From Pseudomonas fontis (lineage in GTDB: Bacteria; Pseudomonadota; Gammaproteobacteria; Pseudomonadales; Pseudomonadaceae): 64,000 nt of DNA. Numbering within the stretch: position 1 is the stretch's first letter; each line of letters begins with the position of its first letter. The notes beneath the pieces are model-generated. The model saw nothing but the letters and a program-made list of their open reading frames with translations, did no database searches and was not told the origin of the DNA. Shown one piece after another: positions 22,657 to 32,972 of this stretch. Made by a program: the position numbers and the translations under genes. The stretch spans positions 1-64,000 of the forward strand of contig NZ_JAMDGY010000056.1 of the NCBI RefSeq assembly GCF_028656955.1, read 5' to 3'.

Positions 22657-23481
22657 ATGGCAATCGTTAAATGCAAACCGACTTCCCCTGGCCGCCGTTT
22701 TGTGGTCAAGGTGGTCAACAAGGAGCTGCACAAAGGCGCTCCTCACGCACCGCTGCTCGAGAAAAAATCGAAGACTGGTGGTCGTAACAACAATGGCCGC
22801 ATCACTACGCGTCACGTAGGTGGTGGTCATAAGCAGCATTACCGTATGGTCGACTTCCGTCGCAACGACAAGGACGGTATCACCGCCACTGTCGAGCGTA
22901 TCGAATACGATCCAAACCGTACTGCTCACATCGCACTGCTCTGCTACGCAGACGGCGAGCGCCGCTACATCATCGCCCCTAAAGGCGTGAGTGCTGGCGA
23001 CCAGCTGATCGCAGGTGCTCTGGCTCCAATCAAGCCAGGCAACTCCCTGCAACTGCGCAACATCCCAGTGGGTAGCACCATTCACGGCATCGAACTGAAG
23101 CCGGGCAAAGGTGCACAAATCGCTCGTTCCGCTGGTGCTTCGGCTCAGCTGATCGCTCGCGAAGGTGTCTACGTGACCCTGCGTCTGCGCTCTGGTGAAA
23201 TGCGTAAAGTCCTGGCTGAATGCCGTGCGACCCTGGGTGAAGTCTCGAACTCCGAGCACAGCCTGCGTTCGCTGGGTAAAGCTGGTGCCAAACGCTGGCG
23301 TGGCGTTCGCCCAACCGTTCGTGGTGTTGCCATGAACCCGGTTGACCACCCGCACGGTGGTGGTGAAGGTCGTACCTCCGGTGGTCGTCATCCGGTATCG
23401 CCATGGGGCTTCCCGACTAAGGGTGCTAAGACTCGTGGTAATAAGCGTACCGACAAAATGATCGTCCGTCGTCGCAAGTAA
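22657..23481 (+). CDS. rplB: 50S ribosomal protein L2
   Basis: 274 aa, the most conserved 50S protein, needed for subunit joining and peptidyl transfer. The C-terminal [19 protein letters not shown] (about residues 225-243), with its functional His, is present. The ends match the family. Confidence 0.98.
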   Translation: MAIVKCKPTSPGRRFVVKVVNKELHKGAPHAPLLEKKSKTGGRNNNGRITTRHVGGGHKQHYRMVDFRRNDKDGITATVERIEYDPNRTAHIALLCYADGERRYIIAPKGVSAGDQLIAGALAPIKPGNSLQLRNIPVGSTIHGIELKPGKGAQIARSAGASAQLIAREGVYVTLRLRSGEMRKVLAECRATLGEVSNSEHSLRSLGKAGAKRWRGVRPTVRGVAMNPVDHPHGGGEGRTSGGRHPVSPWGFPTKGAKTRGNKRTDKMIVRRRK

Positions 23482-23497
23482 ATAGAGGGATACGACA

Positions 23498-23773
23498 GTG
23501 CCACGTTCTCTGAAAAAAGGTCCTTTTATTGATCTTCACCTACTGAAGAAGATCGAAGTGGCGGCGGAAAAGAACGATCGCAAACCAGTTAAGACCTGGT
23601 CGCGCCGTTCCATGATCCTGCCACAAATGGTCGGTCTGACCATCGCGGTACATAACGGTCGTCAACATGTCCCAGTTCTCGTGAACGAAGACATGGTCGG
23701 CCACAAACTGGGCGAGTTTGCCGGTACCCGCACCTACCGCGGGCACGTGGCTGACAAGAAAGCCAAGCGTTAA
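23498..23773 (+). CDS. rpsS: 30S ribosomal protein S19
   Basis: 91 aa 30S-head protein contacting the A-site finger. It starts with GTG at 23498 ([19 protein letters not shown]). The signature [16 protein letters not shown] is present near the C terminus. Confidence 0.98.
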   Translation: MPRSLKKGPFIDLHLLKKIEVAAEKNDRKPVKTWSRRSMILPQMVGLTIAVHNGRQHVPVLVNEDMVGHKLGEFAGTRTYRGHVADKKAKR

Positions 23774-23784
23774 GGGGTTAGGAA

Positions 23785-24117
23785 ATGGAAGTAGCCGCTA
23801 AGTTGTCGGGCGCTCGCATCTCCGCCCAGAAAGCCCGCTTGGTCGCCGACCAGATCCGCGGGAAGAAGGTGGGCGAAGCGCTCAACCTGTTGGCCTTCAG
23901 CAGCAAGAAAGCCGCTGAAATCATGAAGAAAGTCCTCGAGTCGGCCGTAGCCAACGCCGAACATAACGAAGGCGCAGACGTTGATGACCTTAAGGTCTCC
24001 ACCGTTTTCGTCAACGAAGGGCGTTCGCTGAAGCGCATCATGCCGCGTGCCAAAGGCCGCGCTGATCGCATCGTCAAGCGGTCTTGCCATATCACTGTCA
24101 AGGTTGCGGACAAGTAA
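23785..24117 (+). CDS. rplV: 50S ribosomal protein L22
   Basis: 110 aa tunnel protein. The beta-hairpin that reaches into the exit tunnel ([13 protein letters not shown], about residues 88-100) shows no insertion or deletion. It is 11 bases from rpsS and 13 bases from rpsC. Confidence 0.98.
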
Positions 24118-24130
24118 CGGAGTCGATCAG

Positions 24131-24817
24131 ATGGGTCAGAAAGTACATCCCACTGGCATTCGCCTGGGAATCGTCAAGGAGCACACCTCCGTCTGGTACG
24201 CAGACGGTCGGACTTATGCGGACTATTTGCTCGCAGATCTGAATGTGCGTGAGTACCTCCAAGACAAACTAAAAAGCGCGTCCGTTAGCCGTATCGATAT
24301 CCATCGTCCGGCACAAACTGCACGCATCACCATCCACACCGCTCGTCCAGGTATCGTTATCGGGAAGAAAGGTGAAGATGTTGAGAAACTGCGTCAGGAC
24401 CTGACCAAGCAAATGGGTGTGCCTGTGCACATCAATATCGAAGAGATCCGCAAGCCGGAACTCGACGGTATGCTGGTTGCTCAGAGCGTAGCTCAGCAGC
24501 TGGAGCGTCGTGTGATGTTCCGTCGCGCCATGAAGCGCGCCGTACAGAACGCCATGCGCATTGGTGCCAAAGGCATCAAAATCCAAGTGAGCGGTCGTCT
24601 CGGCGGTGCTGAAATCGCACGTACTGAATGGTATCGCGAAGGTCGTGTGCCGCTGCACACCCTGCGTGCCGATATCGACTATGCCACCTACGAAGCTCAC
24701 ACCACTTACGGTGTGATCGGTGTGAAGGTTTGGATCTTCAAAGGCGAAGTAATTGGTGGTCGCCAAGAAGAGCTGAAACCACAAGCACCAGCGCCTCGTA
24801 AAAAAGCTGCTAAGTAA
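24131..24817 (+). CDS. rpsC: 30S ribosomal protein S3
   Basis: 228 aa mRNA-entry protein with helicase-like function. It begins [13 protein letters not shown] at 24131; in-frame upstream codons inside rplV are not part of it. The KH domain motif [13 protein letters not shown] is present. The C-terminal extension is Lys/Ala rich. Confidence 0.98.
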   Translation: MGQKVHPTGIRLGIVKEHTSVWYADGRTYADYLLADLNVREYLQDKLKSASVSRIDIHRPAQTARITIHTARPGIVIGKKGEDVEKLRQDLTKQMGVPVHINIEEIRKPELDGMLVAQSVAQQLERRVMFRRAMKRAVQNAMRIGAKGIKIQVSGRLGGAEIARTEWYREGRVPLHTLRADIDYATYEAHTTYGVIGVKVWIFKGEVIGGRQEELKPQAPAPRKKAAK

Positions 24818-24829
24818 GGGGTACGCCAA

Positions 24830-25243
24830 ATGTTGCAACCAAAGCGTACAAAATTCCGCAAGCAGATGACTGGCCACAACCGTGGTCTGGCACTGCGCGG
24901 TAGCAAAGTCAGCTTCGGCGAATTTGCTCTGAAAGCCGTTGCTCGCGGTCGTCTCACCGCTCGCCAGATTGAGTCGGCACGTCGTGCTCTGACTCGTCAC
25001 GTGAAACGTGGCGGTAAAATCTGGATCCGTGTATTCCCGGACAAGCCGATTTCCAAGAAGCCTCTCGAAGTGCGGATGGGTAAAGGTAAGGGTTCCGTGG
25101 AGTACTGGGTTGCCCAGATCCAGCCAGGCAAAGTCCTGTATGAGATCGAGGGTGTTTCTGAAGAGCTGGCGCGTGAGGCATTCGCCTTGGCAGCTGCAAA
25201 GCTGCCTCTCGCCACCTCCTTTGTTAAGCGGACGGTGATGTGA
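24830..25243 (+). CDS. rplP: 50S ribosomal protein L16
   Basis: 137 aa protein that positions A- and P-site tRNA. The N terminus [19 protein letters not shown], including the Arg-rich tRNA-contact loop, is typical. The stop TGA overlaps the rpmC ATG (TGATG). Confidence 0.98.
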
Positions 25244-25434
25244 TGAAAGCGAATGAACTTCGTGAGAAATCAGCACAGCAACTGAACGAGCAACTGCTCG
25301 GCTTGCTGCGCGACCAGTTCAATCTGCGTATGCAGAAAGCAACTGGCCAGTTGGGGCAGTCTCACCTGCTCTCGCAAGTGAAGCGTGACATCGCTCGCGT
25401 GAAAACTGTGCTCAACCAGCAGGCAGGTAAGTAA
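25243..25434 (+). CDS. rpmC: 50S ribosomal protein L29
   Basis: 63 aa, two long helices at the tunnel exit. The start is the ATG at 25243 that overlaps the rplP stop. A GTG one codon earlier is in frame but less likely. The motif [18 protein letters not shown] is recognisable. Confidence 0.96.
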
Positions 25435-25436
25435 TC

Positions 25437-25703
25437 ATGGCTGAAGCCGAAAAAACCGTCCGTACGCTGACTGGCCGTGTTGTCAGCGACAAGATGGACA
25501 AAACCATCACCGTACTGATCGAGCGTCGCGTTAAGCACCCGATCTACGGTAAATACGTTAAGCGTTCGACTAAGCTGCACGCGCACGACGAAACTAATCA
25601 GTGCCATATCGGCGACAAGGTCTCGATCCGTGAGACCCGTCCGCTGGCCAAGACCAAAGCTTGGGCACTGGTTGAAGTTCTCGAACGCGCTGTTGAAGTC
25701 TAA
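25437..25703 (+). CDS. rpsQ: 30S ribosomal protein S17
   Basis: 88 aa OB-fold 16S rRNA binder. [21 protein letters not shown] and the C-terminal [13 protein letters not shown] match the family. It lies 2 bases after rpmC, so coupling is likely. Confidence 0.97.
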   Translation: MAEAEKTVRTLTGRVVSDKMDKTITVLIERRVKHPIYGKYVKRSTKLHAHDETNQCHIGDKVSIRETRPLAKTKAWALVEVLERAVEV

Positions 25704-25726
25704 GGGCTAAGGGTCGGAGAAATTTT

Positions 25727-26095
25727 ATGATTCAGACTCAATCCATGCTCGATGTGGCCGATAACAGCGGCGCTCGTCGCGTCATGTGTATCAAGGTGCT
25801 CGGCGGTTCTCACCGTCGCTACGCCGGTATCGGTGACATCATCAAGGTAACCGTCAAGGAAGCAATTCCTCGCGGTAAAGTGAAGAAAGGCCAAGTGATG
25901 ACTGCTGTTGTAGTCCGCACTCGCCACGGTGTCCGTCGTGCTGACGGCTCCATCATCCGCTTTGATGGCAACGCTGCTGTTCTTCTGAACAACAAGCAAG
26001 AGCCGATCGGCACCCGTATCTTTGGGCCAGTGACCCGTGAACTTCGTACTGAGAAGTTCATGAAGATCGTCTCGCTCGCCCCAGAAGTGCTGTAA
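25727..26095 (+). CDS. rplN: 50S ribosomal protein L14
   Basis: 122 aa intersubunit-bridge protein and RsfS partner. It begins [17 protein letters not shown] and ends with the conserved [11 protein letters not shown]. It opens the part equivalent to the E. coli spc operon, but no separate promoter is evident in the 23-base gap. Confidence 0.98.
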   Translation: MIQTQSMLDVADNSGARRVMCIKVLGGSHRRYAGIGDIIKVTVKEAIPRGKVKKGQVMTAVVVRTRHGVRRADGSIIRFDGNAAVLLNNKQEPIGTRIFGPVTRELRTEKFMKIVSLAPEVL

Positions 26096-26106
26096 GGAGA
26101 TCCGAC

Positions 26107-26421
26107 ATGCAAAAGATTCGTCGTGACGACGAGATCATCGTGATCGCCGGCAAAGACAAAGGTAAGCGCGGTAAGGTGCTGAAGGTACTCGCTGACGACC
26201 GTCTGGTTGTTGGTGGGATCAACCTGGTGAAGCGTCATACCAAGCCTAACCCGATGTCGGGCGTACAAGGCGGTATCGTCGAGAAAGAAGCGCCACTGCA
26301 CGCTTCCAACGTCGCCATTTTCAACGGCGAAACCAACAAGGCTGACCGCGTTGGTTTCAAAGTAGAAGACGGCAAAAAAATTCGTGTCTTCAAGTCGACC
26401 CAAAAAGCGGTTGATGCTTGA
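26107..26421 (+). CDS. rplX: 50S ribosomal protein L24
   Basis: 104 aa assembly initiator with a KOW motif near the N terminus ([20 protein letters not shown]). Length and ends are typical. Confidence 0.98.
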   Translation: MQKIRRDDEIIVIAGKDKGKRGKVLKVLADDRLVVGGINLVKRHTKPNPMSGVQGGIVEKEAPLHASNVAIFNGETNKADRVGFKVEDGKKIRVFKSTQKAVDA

Positions 26422-26441
26422 ACACTGCTAGGTAGAAGACC

Positions 26442-26981
26442 ATGGCACGACTGAAAGAGCTGTACCGGAAGGAAATCGCTCCCAAGCTTAAGGAAGAACT
26501 TAAGCTGGAAAACGTGATGGAAGTTCCGCGCGTTACCAAGATCACCCTGAACATGGGTCTGGGCGAAGCTGTTGGCGACAAAAAAGTCATCGAGCACGCT
26601 GTTGCTGACCTGGAAAAGATCACCGGTCAAAAAGCCGTTGTGACTTTCGCTCGGAAATCCATCGCGGGCTTCAAGGTCCGTGAGGGCTGGCCGATCGGCG
26701 TTAAAGTTACTCTGCGCCGTGATCGTATGTACGAGTTCCTGGACCGCCTGCTGGCGATCTCCCTGCCTCGGGTTCGCGACTTCCGCGGCCTGAATGCCAA
26801 GTCCTTCGATGGTCGTGGCAACTACAGCATGGGCGTGAAAGAGCAGATCATCTTCCCGGAAATCGACTACGACAAGATCGATGCTCTCCGCGGTCTGGAC
26901 ATTACCCTGACCACCACTGCCAAGAACGATGATGAAGGCCGCGCTCTGCTGCGTGCTTTCAAATTCCCGTTCCGCAACTGA
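26442..26981 (+). CDS. rplE: 50S ribosomal protein L5
   Basis: 179 aa 5S rRNA-binding protein of the central protuberance. [16 protein letters not shown] and [17 protein letters not shown] match the family. It precedes rpsN by 13 bases. Confidence 0.98.
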   Translation: MARLKELYRKEIAPKLKEELKLENVMEVPRVTKITLNMGLGEAVGDKKVIEHAVADLEKITGQKAVVTFARKSIAGFKVREGWPIGVKVTLRRDRMYEFLDRLLAISLPRVRDFRGLNAKSFDGRGNYSMGVKEQIIFPEIDYDKIDALRGLDITLTTTAKNDDEGRALLRAFKFPFRN

Positions 26982-26994
26982 TTGGAGTAGGAAA

Positions 26995-27300
26995 ATGGCC
27001 AAGAAGAGCATGAAAAACCGTGAGCTGAAGCGTCAGCTCACTGTTGCCAAGTTCGCTAAGAAGCGTGCTGAGCTGAAAGCTATCATCGTGAACCTGGAGA
27101 CCACTCCAGAAGCTCGCTTTGCAGCTATGATCGCTCTGCAGCAGCAGCCACGTGACGCAAGCGCTTCGCGCCTGCGTAACCGCTGCCGCATCACCGGTCG
27201 TCCACACGGCGTTTACCGCAAGTTCGGCCTCGGCCGTAACAAGCTGCGTGAAGCAGCAATGCGTGGTGACGTTCCAGGTCTGGTTAAAGCCTCCTGGTAA
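26995..27300 (+). CDS. rpsN: 30S ribosomal protein S14 (zinc-independent form)
   Basis: 101 aa, the long form. The CxxC pairs of the short zinc form are absent, with [21 protein letters not shown] instead. The start is at 26995 ([13 protein letters not shown]). A terminator follows 60 bases after the stop, an unusual place to end transcription inside the spc cluster. Confidence 0.97.
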   Translation: MAKKSMKNRELKRQLTVAKFAKKRAELKAIIVNLETTPEARFAAMIALQQQPRDASASRLRNRCRITGRPHGVYRKFGLGRNKLREAAMRGDVPGLVKASW

Positions 27301-27360
27301 GACGTACCGGCAGCGTCCCGGTGGAAGGGGAGTGATCTTCCGACCACCGGTGATCTTGCA

Positions 27361-27396
27361 ACGAAACAAGCCCCTTTTGGGGCTTGTTTCGTTTTT
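27361..27396 (+). terminator. terminator between rpsN and rpsH
   Basis: A perfect 14-bp stem, ACGAAACAAGCCCC (27361-27374) with its complement at 27379-27392, has a TTTT loop and is followed by T residues. It lies in the 208-base gap in the middle of the spc gene order. Confidence 0.88.
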
Positions 27397-27412
27397 GGGA
27401 TGTGTCTAGAAT
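27384..27412 (+). promoter_or_regulatory. candidate promoter for rpsH, overlapping the terminator
   Basis: TTGTTT (27384-27389), 17 bases and TAGAAT (27407-27412) form a plausible sigma70 promoter. Its -35 lies inside the descending arm of the terminator. The transcript would have an approximately 90-base leader before rpsH. The -10 is good and the -35 only fair. Confidence 0.55.
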
Positions 27413-27508
27413 GACCGGCTCTCCCGAGCCCGGGTTTTTTACCCTGCGAGCTCGAGAGACTGTAGTAGCCGAAAGGCTAATTTTTCTTGTATCAGGAGCG
27501 TCTAGCCC

Positions 27509-27901
27509 ATGAGTATGCAGGACCCGTTAGCGGACATGCTAACTCGAATCCGTAATGCCCAGATGGCTGAAAAGTCCGTCGTAAGCATGCCGTCCTCGAC
27601 CCTGAAGGTGGCTGTAGCCAAAGTTCTGAAAGACGAAGGTTATATCGCGGGTTATCAGGTCAGCAGCGAAGTTAAGCCTTCGCTGTCCATCGAGCTGAAA
27701 TACTTCGAAGGCCGTCCGGTCATCGAGGAAGTCAAGCGCGTAAGTCGTCCAGGTCTGCGTCAGTACAAGTCCGTTGAAGAACTGCCGAAAGTACGTGGCG
27801 GTCTTGGCGTGTCTATCGTCTCCACCAACAAAGGTGTGATGACGGATCGTGCTGCGCGCGCTGCCGGTGTCGGCGGCGAAGTTCTCTGCACAGTGTTCTA
27901 A
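27509..27901 (+). CDS. rpsH: 30S ribosomal protein S8
   Basis: 130 aa 16S central-domain binder. [16 protein letters not shown] and the C-terminal GGEVLCTVF are typical. A GTATCAGGAG ribosome site precedes it. In E. coli S8 is the repressor of the spc operon. Here its gene heads the downstream half, after the internal terminator and promoter. Confidence 0.98.
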   Translation: MSMQDPLADMLTRIRNAQMAEKSVVSMPSSTLKVAVAKVLKDEGYIAGYQVSSEVKPSLSIELKYFEGRPVIEEVKRVSRPGLRQYKSVEELPKVRGGLGVSIVSTNKGVMTDRAARAAGVGGEVLCTVF

Positions 27902-27913
27902 GGGGGGATAAGC

Positions 27914-28447
27914 ATGTCTCGCGTCGCTAAGAACCCCGTTAAGCTGCCAGCTGGCGTCGAAGTAAAATTCGCCGGCCAACAGCTTTCGGTGAAGGGTGCC
28001 AAGGGCACTCTCGAACTGAATGTTCACTCGTCCGTAGAAATTACCGAAGAAGCCGGTGAACTGCGTTTCGCTGCTCGCAATGGCGACCAGCAAACCCGCG
28101 CTATGGCCGGTACTACCCGGGCGCTGGTAAACAACATGGTCCAAGGCGTAAGCCAAGGCTTCGAGCGTAAGCTCCAGCTGGTCGGTGTTGGTTACAAAGC
28201 ACAAGCTAAAGGCACTGTGCTGAACCTGGCACTCGGCTTCTCGCACCCAGTGGACTACGAACTGCCAGCCGGTATCACCGCTGAGACCCCAAGCCAGACC
28301 GATATCCTGATCAAGGGTATCGATAAGCAGCTGGTAGGTCAGGTGGCCGCTGAAATCCGCGACTTCCGTCCACCAGAGCCGTACAAAGGCAAGGGTGTGC
28401 GTTACGCGGACGAAGTCGTCCGTCGTAAAGAAGCCAAGAAGAAGTAG
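27914..28447 (+). CDS. rplF: 50S ribosomal protein L6
   Basis: 177 aa, two tandem alpha/beta domains near the sarcin-ricin loop. [17 protein letters not shown] at the start and [20 protein letters not shown] at the end are the family signatures. Confidence 0.98.
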   Translation: MSRVAKNPVKLPAGVEVKFAGQQLSVKGAKGTLELNVHSSVEITEEAGELRFAARNGDQQTRAMAGTTRALVNNMVQGVSQGFERKLQLVGVGYKAQAKGTVLNLALGFSHPVDYELPAGITAETPSQTDILIKGIDKQLVGQVAAEIRDFRPPEPYKGKGVRYADEVVRRKEAKKK

Positions 28448-28457
28448 GGCCTAGCAA

Positions 28458-28808
28458 ATGACCGACAAAAAAGTTACTCGACTGCGTCGCGCTCGCAAAG
28501 CACGCCTGAAAATGCACGAACTCGAAGTCGTGCGTCTCTGCGTGTTCCGCTCCTCGCAGCACATCTATGCCCAGGTCATTTCGGCCGACGGCAGCAAGGT
28601 TCTGGCCAGCGCCTCGACCTTGGACAAAGACCTGCGTGATGGCGCCACTGGCAACATCGACGCGGCCACTAAGGTTGGCAAGCTGGTAGCTGAGCGCGCG
28701 AAAGCCGCCGGTGTATCTCAAGTTGCCTTTGACCGTTCCGGCTTCAAGTACCATGGCCGCGTCAAAGCGCTGGCTGATGCTGCTCGTGAAGGCGGGCTGG
28801 AGTTCTAA
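28458..28808 (+). CDS. rplR: 50S ribosomal protein L18
   Basis: 116 aa 5S rRNA binder. The Arg/Lys-rich N terminus is followed by the conserved core ([13 protein letters not shown]-like) and [21 protein letters not shown]. It lies 3 bases before rpsE. Confidence 0.98.
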   Translation: MTDKKVTRLRRARKARLKMHELEVVRLCVFRSSQHIYAQVISADGSKVLASASTLDKDLRDGATGNIDAATKVGKLVAERAKAAGVSQVAFDRSGFKYHGRVKALADAAREGGLEF

Positions 28809-28811
28809 GTT

Positions 28812-29312
28812 ATGGCAAATAACGATCAAAAGCGCGACGAAGGCTACATCGAGAAGCTGGTTCAAGTTAACCGTGTAGCGAAAACCGTTAAAGGCGGCCG
28901 TATCTTCACCTTCACCGCGTTGACCGTGGTTGGTGATGGTAAAGGTCGCGTCGGCTTCGGCCGTGGCAAATCGCGCGAAGTACCTGCTGCGATCCAGAAA
29001 GCCATGGAAGCTGCTCGTCGCAACATGATTCAAGTTGACCTGAACGGCACCACCCTGCAGTACGCTACCAAGTCTGCCCATGGCGCTTCGAAGGTGTACA
29101 TGCAGCCTGCTTCGGAAGGTACCGGTATCATCGCCGGTGGCGCGATGCGTGCTGTCCTGGAAGTTGCTGGTGTTCAGAACGTTCTGGCCAAGTGCTACGG
29201 CTCGACTAACCCAGTGAACGTGGTTCATGCCACTTTCAAGGGTCTGAAGGCTATGCAATCTCCTGAGTCCATTGCTGCCAAGCGCGGCAAGAGCGTTGAG
29301 GAGATCCGTTGA
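28812..29312 (+). CDS. rpsE: 30S ribosomal protein S5
   Basis: 166 aa protein of the mRNA entry channel. The double-stranded RNA-binding N domain is followed by [19 protein letters not shown]. The residues tied to spectinomycin binding (VAKTVKGGR loop) look normal. The stop overlaps the in-frame region just before rpmD. Confidence 0.98.
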   Translation: MANNDQKRDEGYIEKLVQVNRVAKTVKGGRIFTFTALTVVGDGKGRVGFGRGKSREVPAAIQKAMEAARRNMIQVDLNGTTLQYATKSAHGASKVYMQPASEGTGIIAGGAMRAVLEVAGVQNVLAKCYGSTNPVNVVHATFKGLKAMQSPESIAAKRGKSVEEIR

Positions 29313-29314
29313 TC

Positions 29315-29491
29315 ATGGCTACCGTTAAAGTAACGCTGATCAAAAGCATGACCGGCCGCATCCCTAACCACAAACTGTGCGTGAAGGGTTTGGGTCTGCG
29401 TCGCATCGGTCACACTGTAGAAGTCCTGGATACTCCCGAGAATCGCGGGATGATCAACAAGGCTTACTACATGCTGCGCGTCGAGGGTTAA
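29315..29491 (+). CDS. rpmD: 50S ribosomal protein L30
   Basis: 58 aa, the short bacterial form. The start is the ATG at 29315 ([15 protein letters not shown]), two codons inside the longest open frame. [22 protein letters not shown] is typical. Confidence 0.97.
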   Translation: MATVKVTLIKSMTGRIPNHKLCVKGLGLRRIGHTVEVLDTPENRGMINKAYYMLRVEG

Positions 29492-29494
29492 TCG

Positions 29495-29929
29495 ATGAAA
29501 CTCAATGATCTGAGTCCAGCGCCGGGTTCCCGTCGCGAGAAGCATCGTCCGGGTCGTGGTATCGGTAGCGGTTTGGGTAAGACTGGTGGCCGTGGCCACA
29601 AAGGTCAAACCTCCCGTTCCGGTGGCACCATCGCTCCAGGCTTTGAAGGCGGTCAACAGCCGCTGCACCGTCGTCTGCCGAAATTCGGCTTCGTTTCCCT
29701 GAAAGCCATGGACCGCGCAGAAGTGCGTCTGTCCGAGCTGGCCAAAGTGGAAGGCGACGTTGTCACCGTGCAATCCTTGAAGGATGCCAACGTGATTAAC
29801 CAAAACGTACAGCGTGTGAAAATCATGCTGTCCGGCGAAGTTACTCGCGCGGTCACCATCAAGGGTATCGCAGCCACCAAAGGTGCGCGTGCGGCTATCG
29901 AAGCAGCTGGCGGCAAGTTCGAGGAATAA
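29495..29929 (+). CDS. rplO: 50S ribosomal protein L15
   Basis: 144 aa late-assembly protein with the Gly/Arg-rich N-terminal extension ([19 protein letters not shown]). It directly abuts secY, with the stop at 29927-29929 and the secY ATG at 29930. Confidence 0.98.
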   Translation: MKLNDLSPAPGSRREKHRPGRGIGSGLGKTGGRGHKGQTSRSGGTIAPGFEGGQQPLHRRLPKFGFVSLKAMDRAEVRLSELAKVEGDVVTVQSLKDANVINQNVQRVKIMLSGEVTRAVTIKGIAATKGARAAIEAAGGKFEE

Positions 29930-31261
29930 ATGGCTAAGCAAGGTGCTCTCTCTTCGCTCGGTAAAGGCGGGATGTCTGAACTTTGGGCTCGTCTGCGTTT
30001 TCTGTTTCTGGCGATCATCGTCTATCGGATAGGCGCACACATCCCAGTTCCAGGCATCAACCCGGACCGGCTGGCGGAACTGTTTCGACAGAATGAGGGG
30101 ACCATTCTTAGCTTGTTCAACATGTTTTCCGGCGGCGCGCTGGAACGGATGAGCATCTTTGCACTGGGGATCATGCCGTACATTTCGGCATCGATCATCA
30201 TGCAGCTGATGACCGCCGTGAGCCCGCAGTTGGAGCAGTTGAAGAAGGAAGGTGAAGCTGGCCGTCGCAAGATCAGCCAGTACACCCGCTACGGCACCGT
30301 TATCCTGGCGCTGGTCCAGGCTGTTGGCATGTCCATCGGCCTGGCCGGTCAGGGTGTAGCGTTTTCTGCTGACTTTGGCTTCCATTTCGTTGCGGTCTCC
30401 ACCTTTGTGGCGGGCGCGATGTTCATGATGTGGCTGGGTGAGCAGATCACGGAGCGCGGTGTAGGCAACGGTATCTCGATGTTAATCTTCGCAGGTATCG
30501 TCGCCGGTCTTCCGAGAGCAATCGGGCAGTCTTTCGAGTCTGCACGTACGGGCGATATCAACATTTTCGCTCTGGTCGCTATCGGTTTGCTGGCAGTAGC
30601 GATTATCGGTTTTGTGGTGTTCATTGAGCGTGGTCAGCGTCGAATCGCCGTTCACTACGCCAAGCGTCAGCAGGGCCGCAAGGTCTTCGCTGCGCAGACG
30701 AGCCACTTGCCGCTGAAAGTGAACATGGCTGGTGTAATCCCAGCTATTTTCGCAAGCAGCATTTTGCTGTTCCCGGCTTCGCTGGGTGCCTGGTTCGGTC
30801 AGTCTGAAGGTATGGGCTGGTTGCAGGACATCTCGCAGTCGATCGCTCCTGGTCAGCCGTTGAATATTCTGCTGTTTAGTGCAGGGATTATTTTCTTCTG
30901 CTTCTTCTATACGGCGTTGATGTTCAATCCGAAAGACGTAGCGGAAAACCTGAAGAAGTCCGGTGCCTTTATTCCGGGCATCCGTCCTGGCGAGCAGTCG
31001 GCGCGCTACATTGATGGCGTTCTGACCCGTTTGACCATGTTCGGTGCTCTTTATATGACGGCCGTGTGCCTTCTGCCCCAGTTCCTGGTGGTGGCGGCAA
31101 ACGTTCCGTTCTACCTTGGCGGGACCTCGTTGCTGATTGTGGTAGTGGTTGTGATGGACTTCATGTCCCAAGTACAATCGCACCTCGTTTCGCACCAGTA
31201 CGAATCCCTGATGAAGAAAGCCAACCTGAAAGGCTACGGTGGCAGCAGTTTGCTGCGCTGA
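29930..31261 (+). CDS. secY: preprotein translocase subunit SecY
   Basis: 443 aa inner-membrane channel with ten transmembrane spans. The conserved cytoplasmic loops [30 protein letters not shown] and [14 protein letters not shown] are visible. It works with SecE, encoded at 4137. It is translated directly after rplO with no gap. Confidence 0.98.
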
Positions 31262-31289
31262 CAGACCCTTAAGGTTCGAGGAGTTGGTG

Positions 31290-31406
31290 ATGAAAGTTCG
31301 TGCATCGGTGAAAAAGCTGTGCCGTAACTGCAAAATTATTCGCCGCGAAGGTGTTGTTCGAGTAATTTGCAGCGCGGAACCACGTCACAAGCAGCGCCAA
31401 GGCTGA
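31290..31406 (+). CDS. rpmJ: 50S ribosomal protein L36
   Basis: 38 aa zinc-ribbon protein, [20 protein letters not shown] at the start and HKQRQG at the end. The zinc ligands C11, C14, C27 and H32 are all present, so this is the C+ (zinc-binding) form. It lies 28 bases after secY, preceded by a GAGGAG ribosome site. Confidence 0.97.
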
Positions 31407-31423
31407 GTGTGATCTGAGCTTCA

Positions 31424-31451
31424 AACCCAGCAGCTAGTGCGCTGCTGGGTT
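31424..31451 (+). terminator. hairpin between rpmJ and rpsM, terminator-like
   Basis: An 11-bp perfect stem, AACCCAGCAGC (31424-31434) with GCTGCTGGGTT (31441-31451), has a 6-base loop. The following GATTATTTG is a weak U tract, so termination may be partial. It separates the spc from the alpha operon. Confidence 0.6.
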
Positions 31452-31537
31452 GATTATTTGTTTCTACAGCGATATTATCTCGCGCCCTATTTCTTGGCTT
31501 CCGGGGCGTAGGTAGCTGTCAATTGGAGTCCCACTGA

Positions 31538-31894
31538 ATGGCCCGTATTGCAGGCGTCAACATTCCAGATAACAAGCACACTGTTATCTCGCTGACCTAC
31601 ATCTATGGTGTTGGTCGCACAAGCGCACAGAAAATCTGTGCAGTGACTGGGGTCAACCCAGCCGCAAAGATCAAAGATCTGAGCGACGAGCAGGTTGAAT
31701 CGCTGCGTACTGAAGTTGCGAAGTACATCACCGAAGGTGATCTGCGTCGTGACATCAACATGAAAATCAAGCGGTTGATGGACCTGGGTTGCTACCGCGG
31801 CCTGCGTCATCGTCGGGGTCTTCCAGTACGCGGTCAGCGTACCAAGACCAACGCGCGTACCCGTAAGGGCCCGCGTAAGCCGATCCGCAAGTAA
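31538..31894 (+). CDS. rpsM: 30S ribosomal protein S13
   Basis: 118 aa 30S-head protein bridging to L5 and contacting P-site t[22 protein letters not shown] and the C-terminal [19 protein letters not shown] are family signatures. It is the first gene of the alpha operon. Confidence 0.98.
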   Translation: MARIAGVNIPDNKHTVISLTYIYGVGRTSAQKICAVTGVNPAAKIKDLSDEQVESLRTEVAKYITEGDLRRDINMKIKRLMDLGCYRGLRHRRGLPVRGQRTKTNARTRKGPRKPIRK

Positions 31895-31924
31895 TCGCAC
31901 CAGCGAATCGACAGGAATTTAGAA

Positions 31925-32314
31925 ATGGCAAAACCTGCTGCTCGTCCTCGTAAAAAAGTCAAAAAGACAGTGGTTGATGGCATCGCCCACATCCATGCGT
32001 CTTTTAACAACACCATCGTGACCATTACCGATCGTCAAGGTAACGCCCTGTCCTGGGCAACCTCCGGCGGCTCGGGTTTCCGCGGTTCCCGCAAGTCCAC
32101 CCCGTTCGCTGCTCAAGTAGCTGCTGAACGTGCTGGTCAAGCTGCGCTGGAATATGGTCTGAAGAACCTCGACGTTAACGTCAAGGGTCCAGGTCCAGGT
32201 CGTGAGTCCGCTGTTCGTGCTTTGAACGGTTGTGGCTATAAGATCGCCAGCATCACCGACGTGACGCCAATCCCGCATAACGGGTGCCGTCCGCCGAAGA
32301 AGCGCCGCGTGTAA
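31925..32314 (+). CDS. rpsK: 30S ribosomal protein S11
   Basis: 129 aa platform protein near the anti-Shine-Dalgarno helix. [22 protein letters not shown] and the C-terminal [13 protein letters not shown] are typical. It lies 30 bases after rpsM. Confidence 0.98.
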   Translation: MAKPAARPRKKVKKTVVDGIAHIHASFNNTIVTITDRQGNALSWATSGGSGFRGSRKSTPFAAQVAAERAGQAALEYGLKNLDVNVKGPGPGRESAVRALNGCGYKIASITDVTPIPHNGCRPPKKRRV

Positions 32315-32329
32315 TCAGGAGACAGATAA

Positions 32330-32950
32330 ATGGCACGTTACATTGGTCCAAAATGCAAACTGTCTCGTCGTGAAGGCACCGATCTGTTCCTGAAGAGTGG
32401 CGTTCGCGCTCTGGAATCGAAGTGCAACATCGAAGCAGCCCCAGGTATTCACGGTCAGCGCCGTGGCCGTCAGTCCGACTACGGCACCCAGCTGCGTGAG
32501 AAACAAAAAGTACGTCGCATCTATGGCGTTCTCGAGCGTCAGTTCAGCGGTTACTACAAGGAAGCGGCTGCCAAAAAAGGCGCTACCGGTGAGAACCTGC
32601 TGCAACTGCTCGAATGCCGTCTGGATAACGTCGTTTATCGTATGGGCTTTGGCGCTACTCGTGCCGAATCCCGTCAGCTGGTTTCGCACAAAGCGATCAG
32701 CATTAACGGCAAGACTGTAAACGTTCCGTCCTACCAAGTTCGTCCGGGTGACGTGGTCGCAGTTCGCGAGAAATCGCTGAACCAGCTGCGCATTGTTCAA
32801 GCCCTTGAACTGTGCGCCCAGCGTGGCCGCGTTGAGTGGGTAGAAGTAGATGCAGCCAAGAAGTCGGGCGTTTTCAAGAACGTTCCTGCTCGTGGCGATC
32901 TGTCTGCCGACATCAACGAAAGCCTGATTGTCGAGCTCTACTCCAAGTAA
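32330..32950 (+). CDS. rpsD: 30S ribosomal protein S4
   Basis: 206 aa 16S assembly initiator. In E. coli it is the translational repressor of the alpha operon. The S4 RNA-binding domain (about residues 95-155, [20 protein letters not shown]) is intact. Its N terminus lacks the Cys zinc cluster of some S4 proteins. Confidence 0.98.
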   Translation: MARYIGPKCKLSRREGTDLFLKSGVRALESKCNIEAAPGIHGQRRGRQSDYGTQLREKQKVRRIYGVLERQFSGYYKEAAAKKGATGENLLQLLECRLDNVVYRMGFGATRAESRQLVSHKAISINGKTVNVPSYQVRPGDVVAVREKSLNQLRIVQALELCAQRGRVEWVEVDAAKKSGVFKNVPARGDLSADINESLIVELYSK

Positions 32951-32972
32951 GGGCTAGAAAATAGGTGCATCC

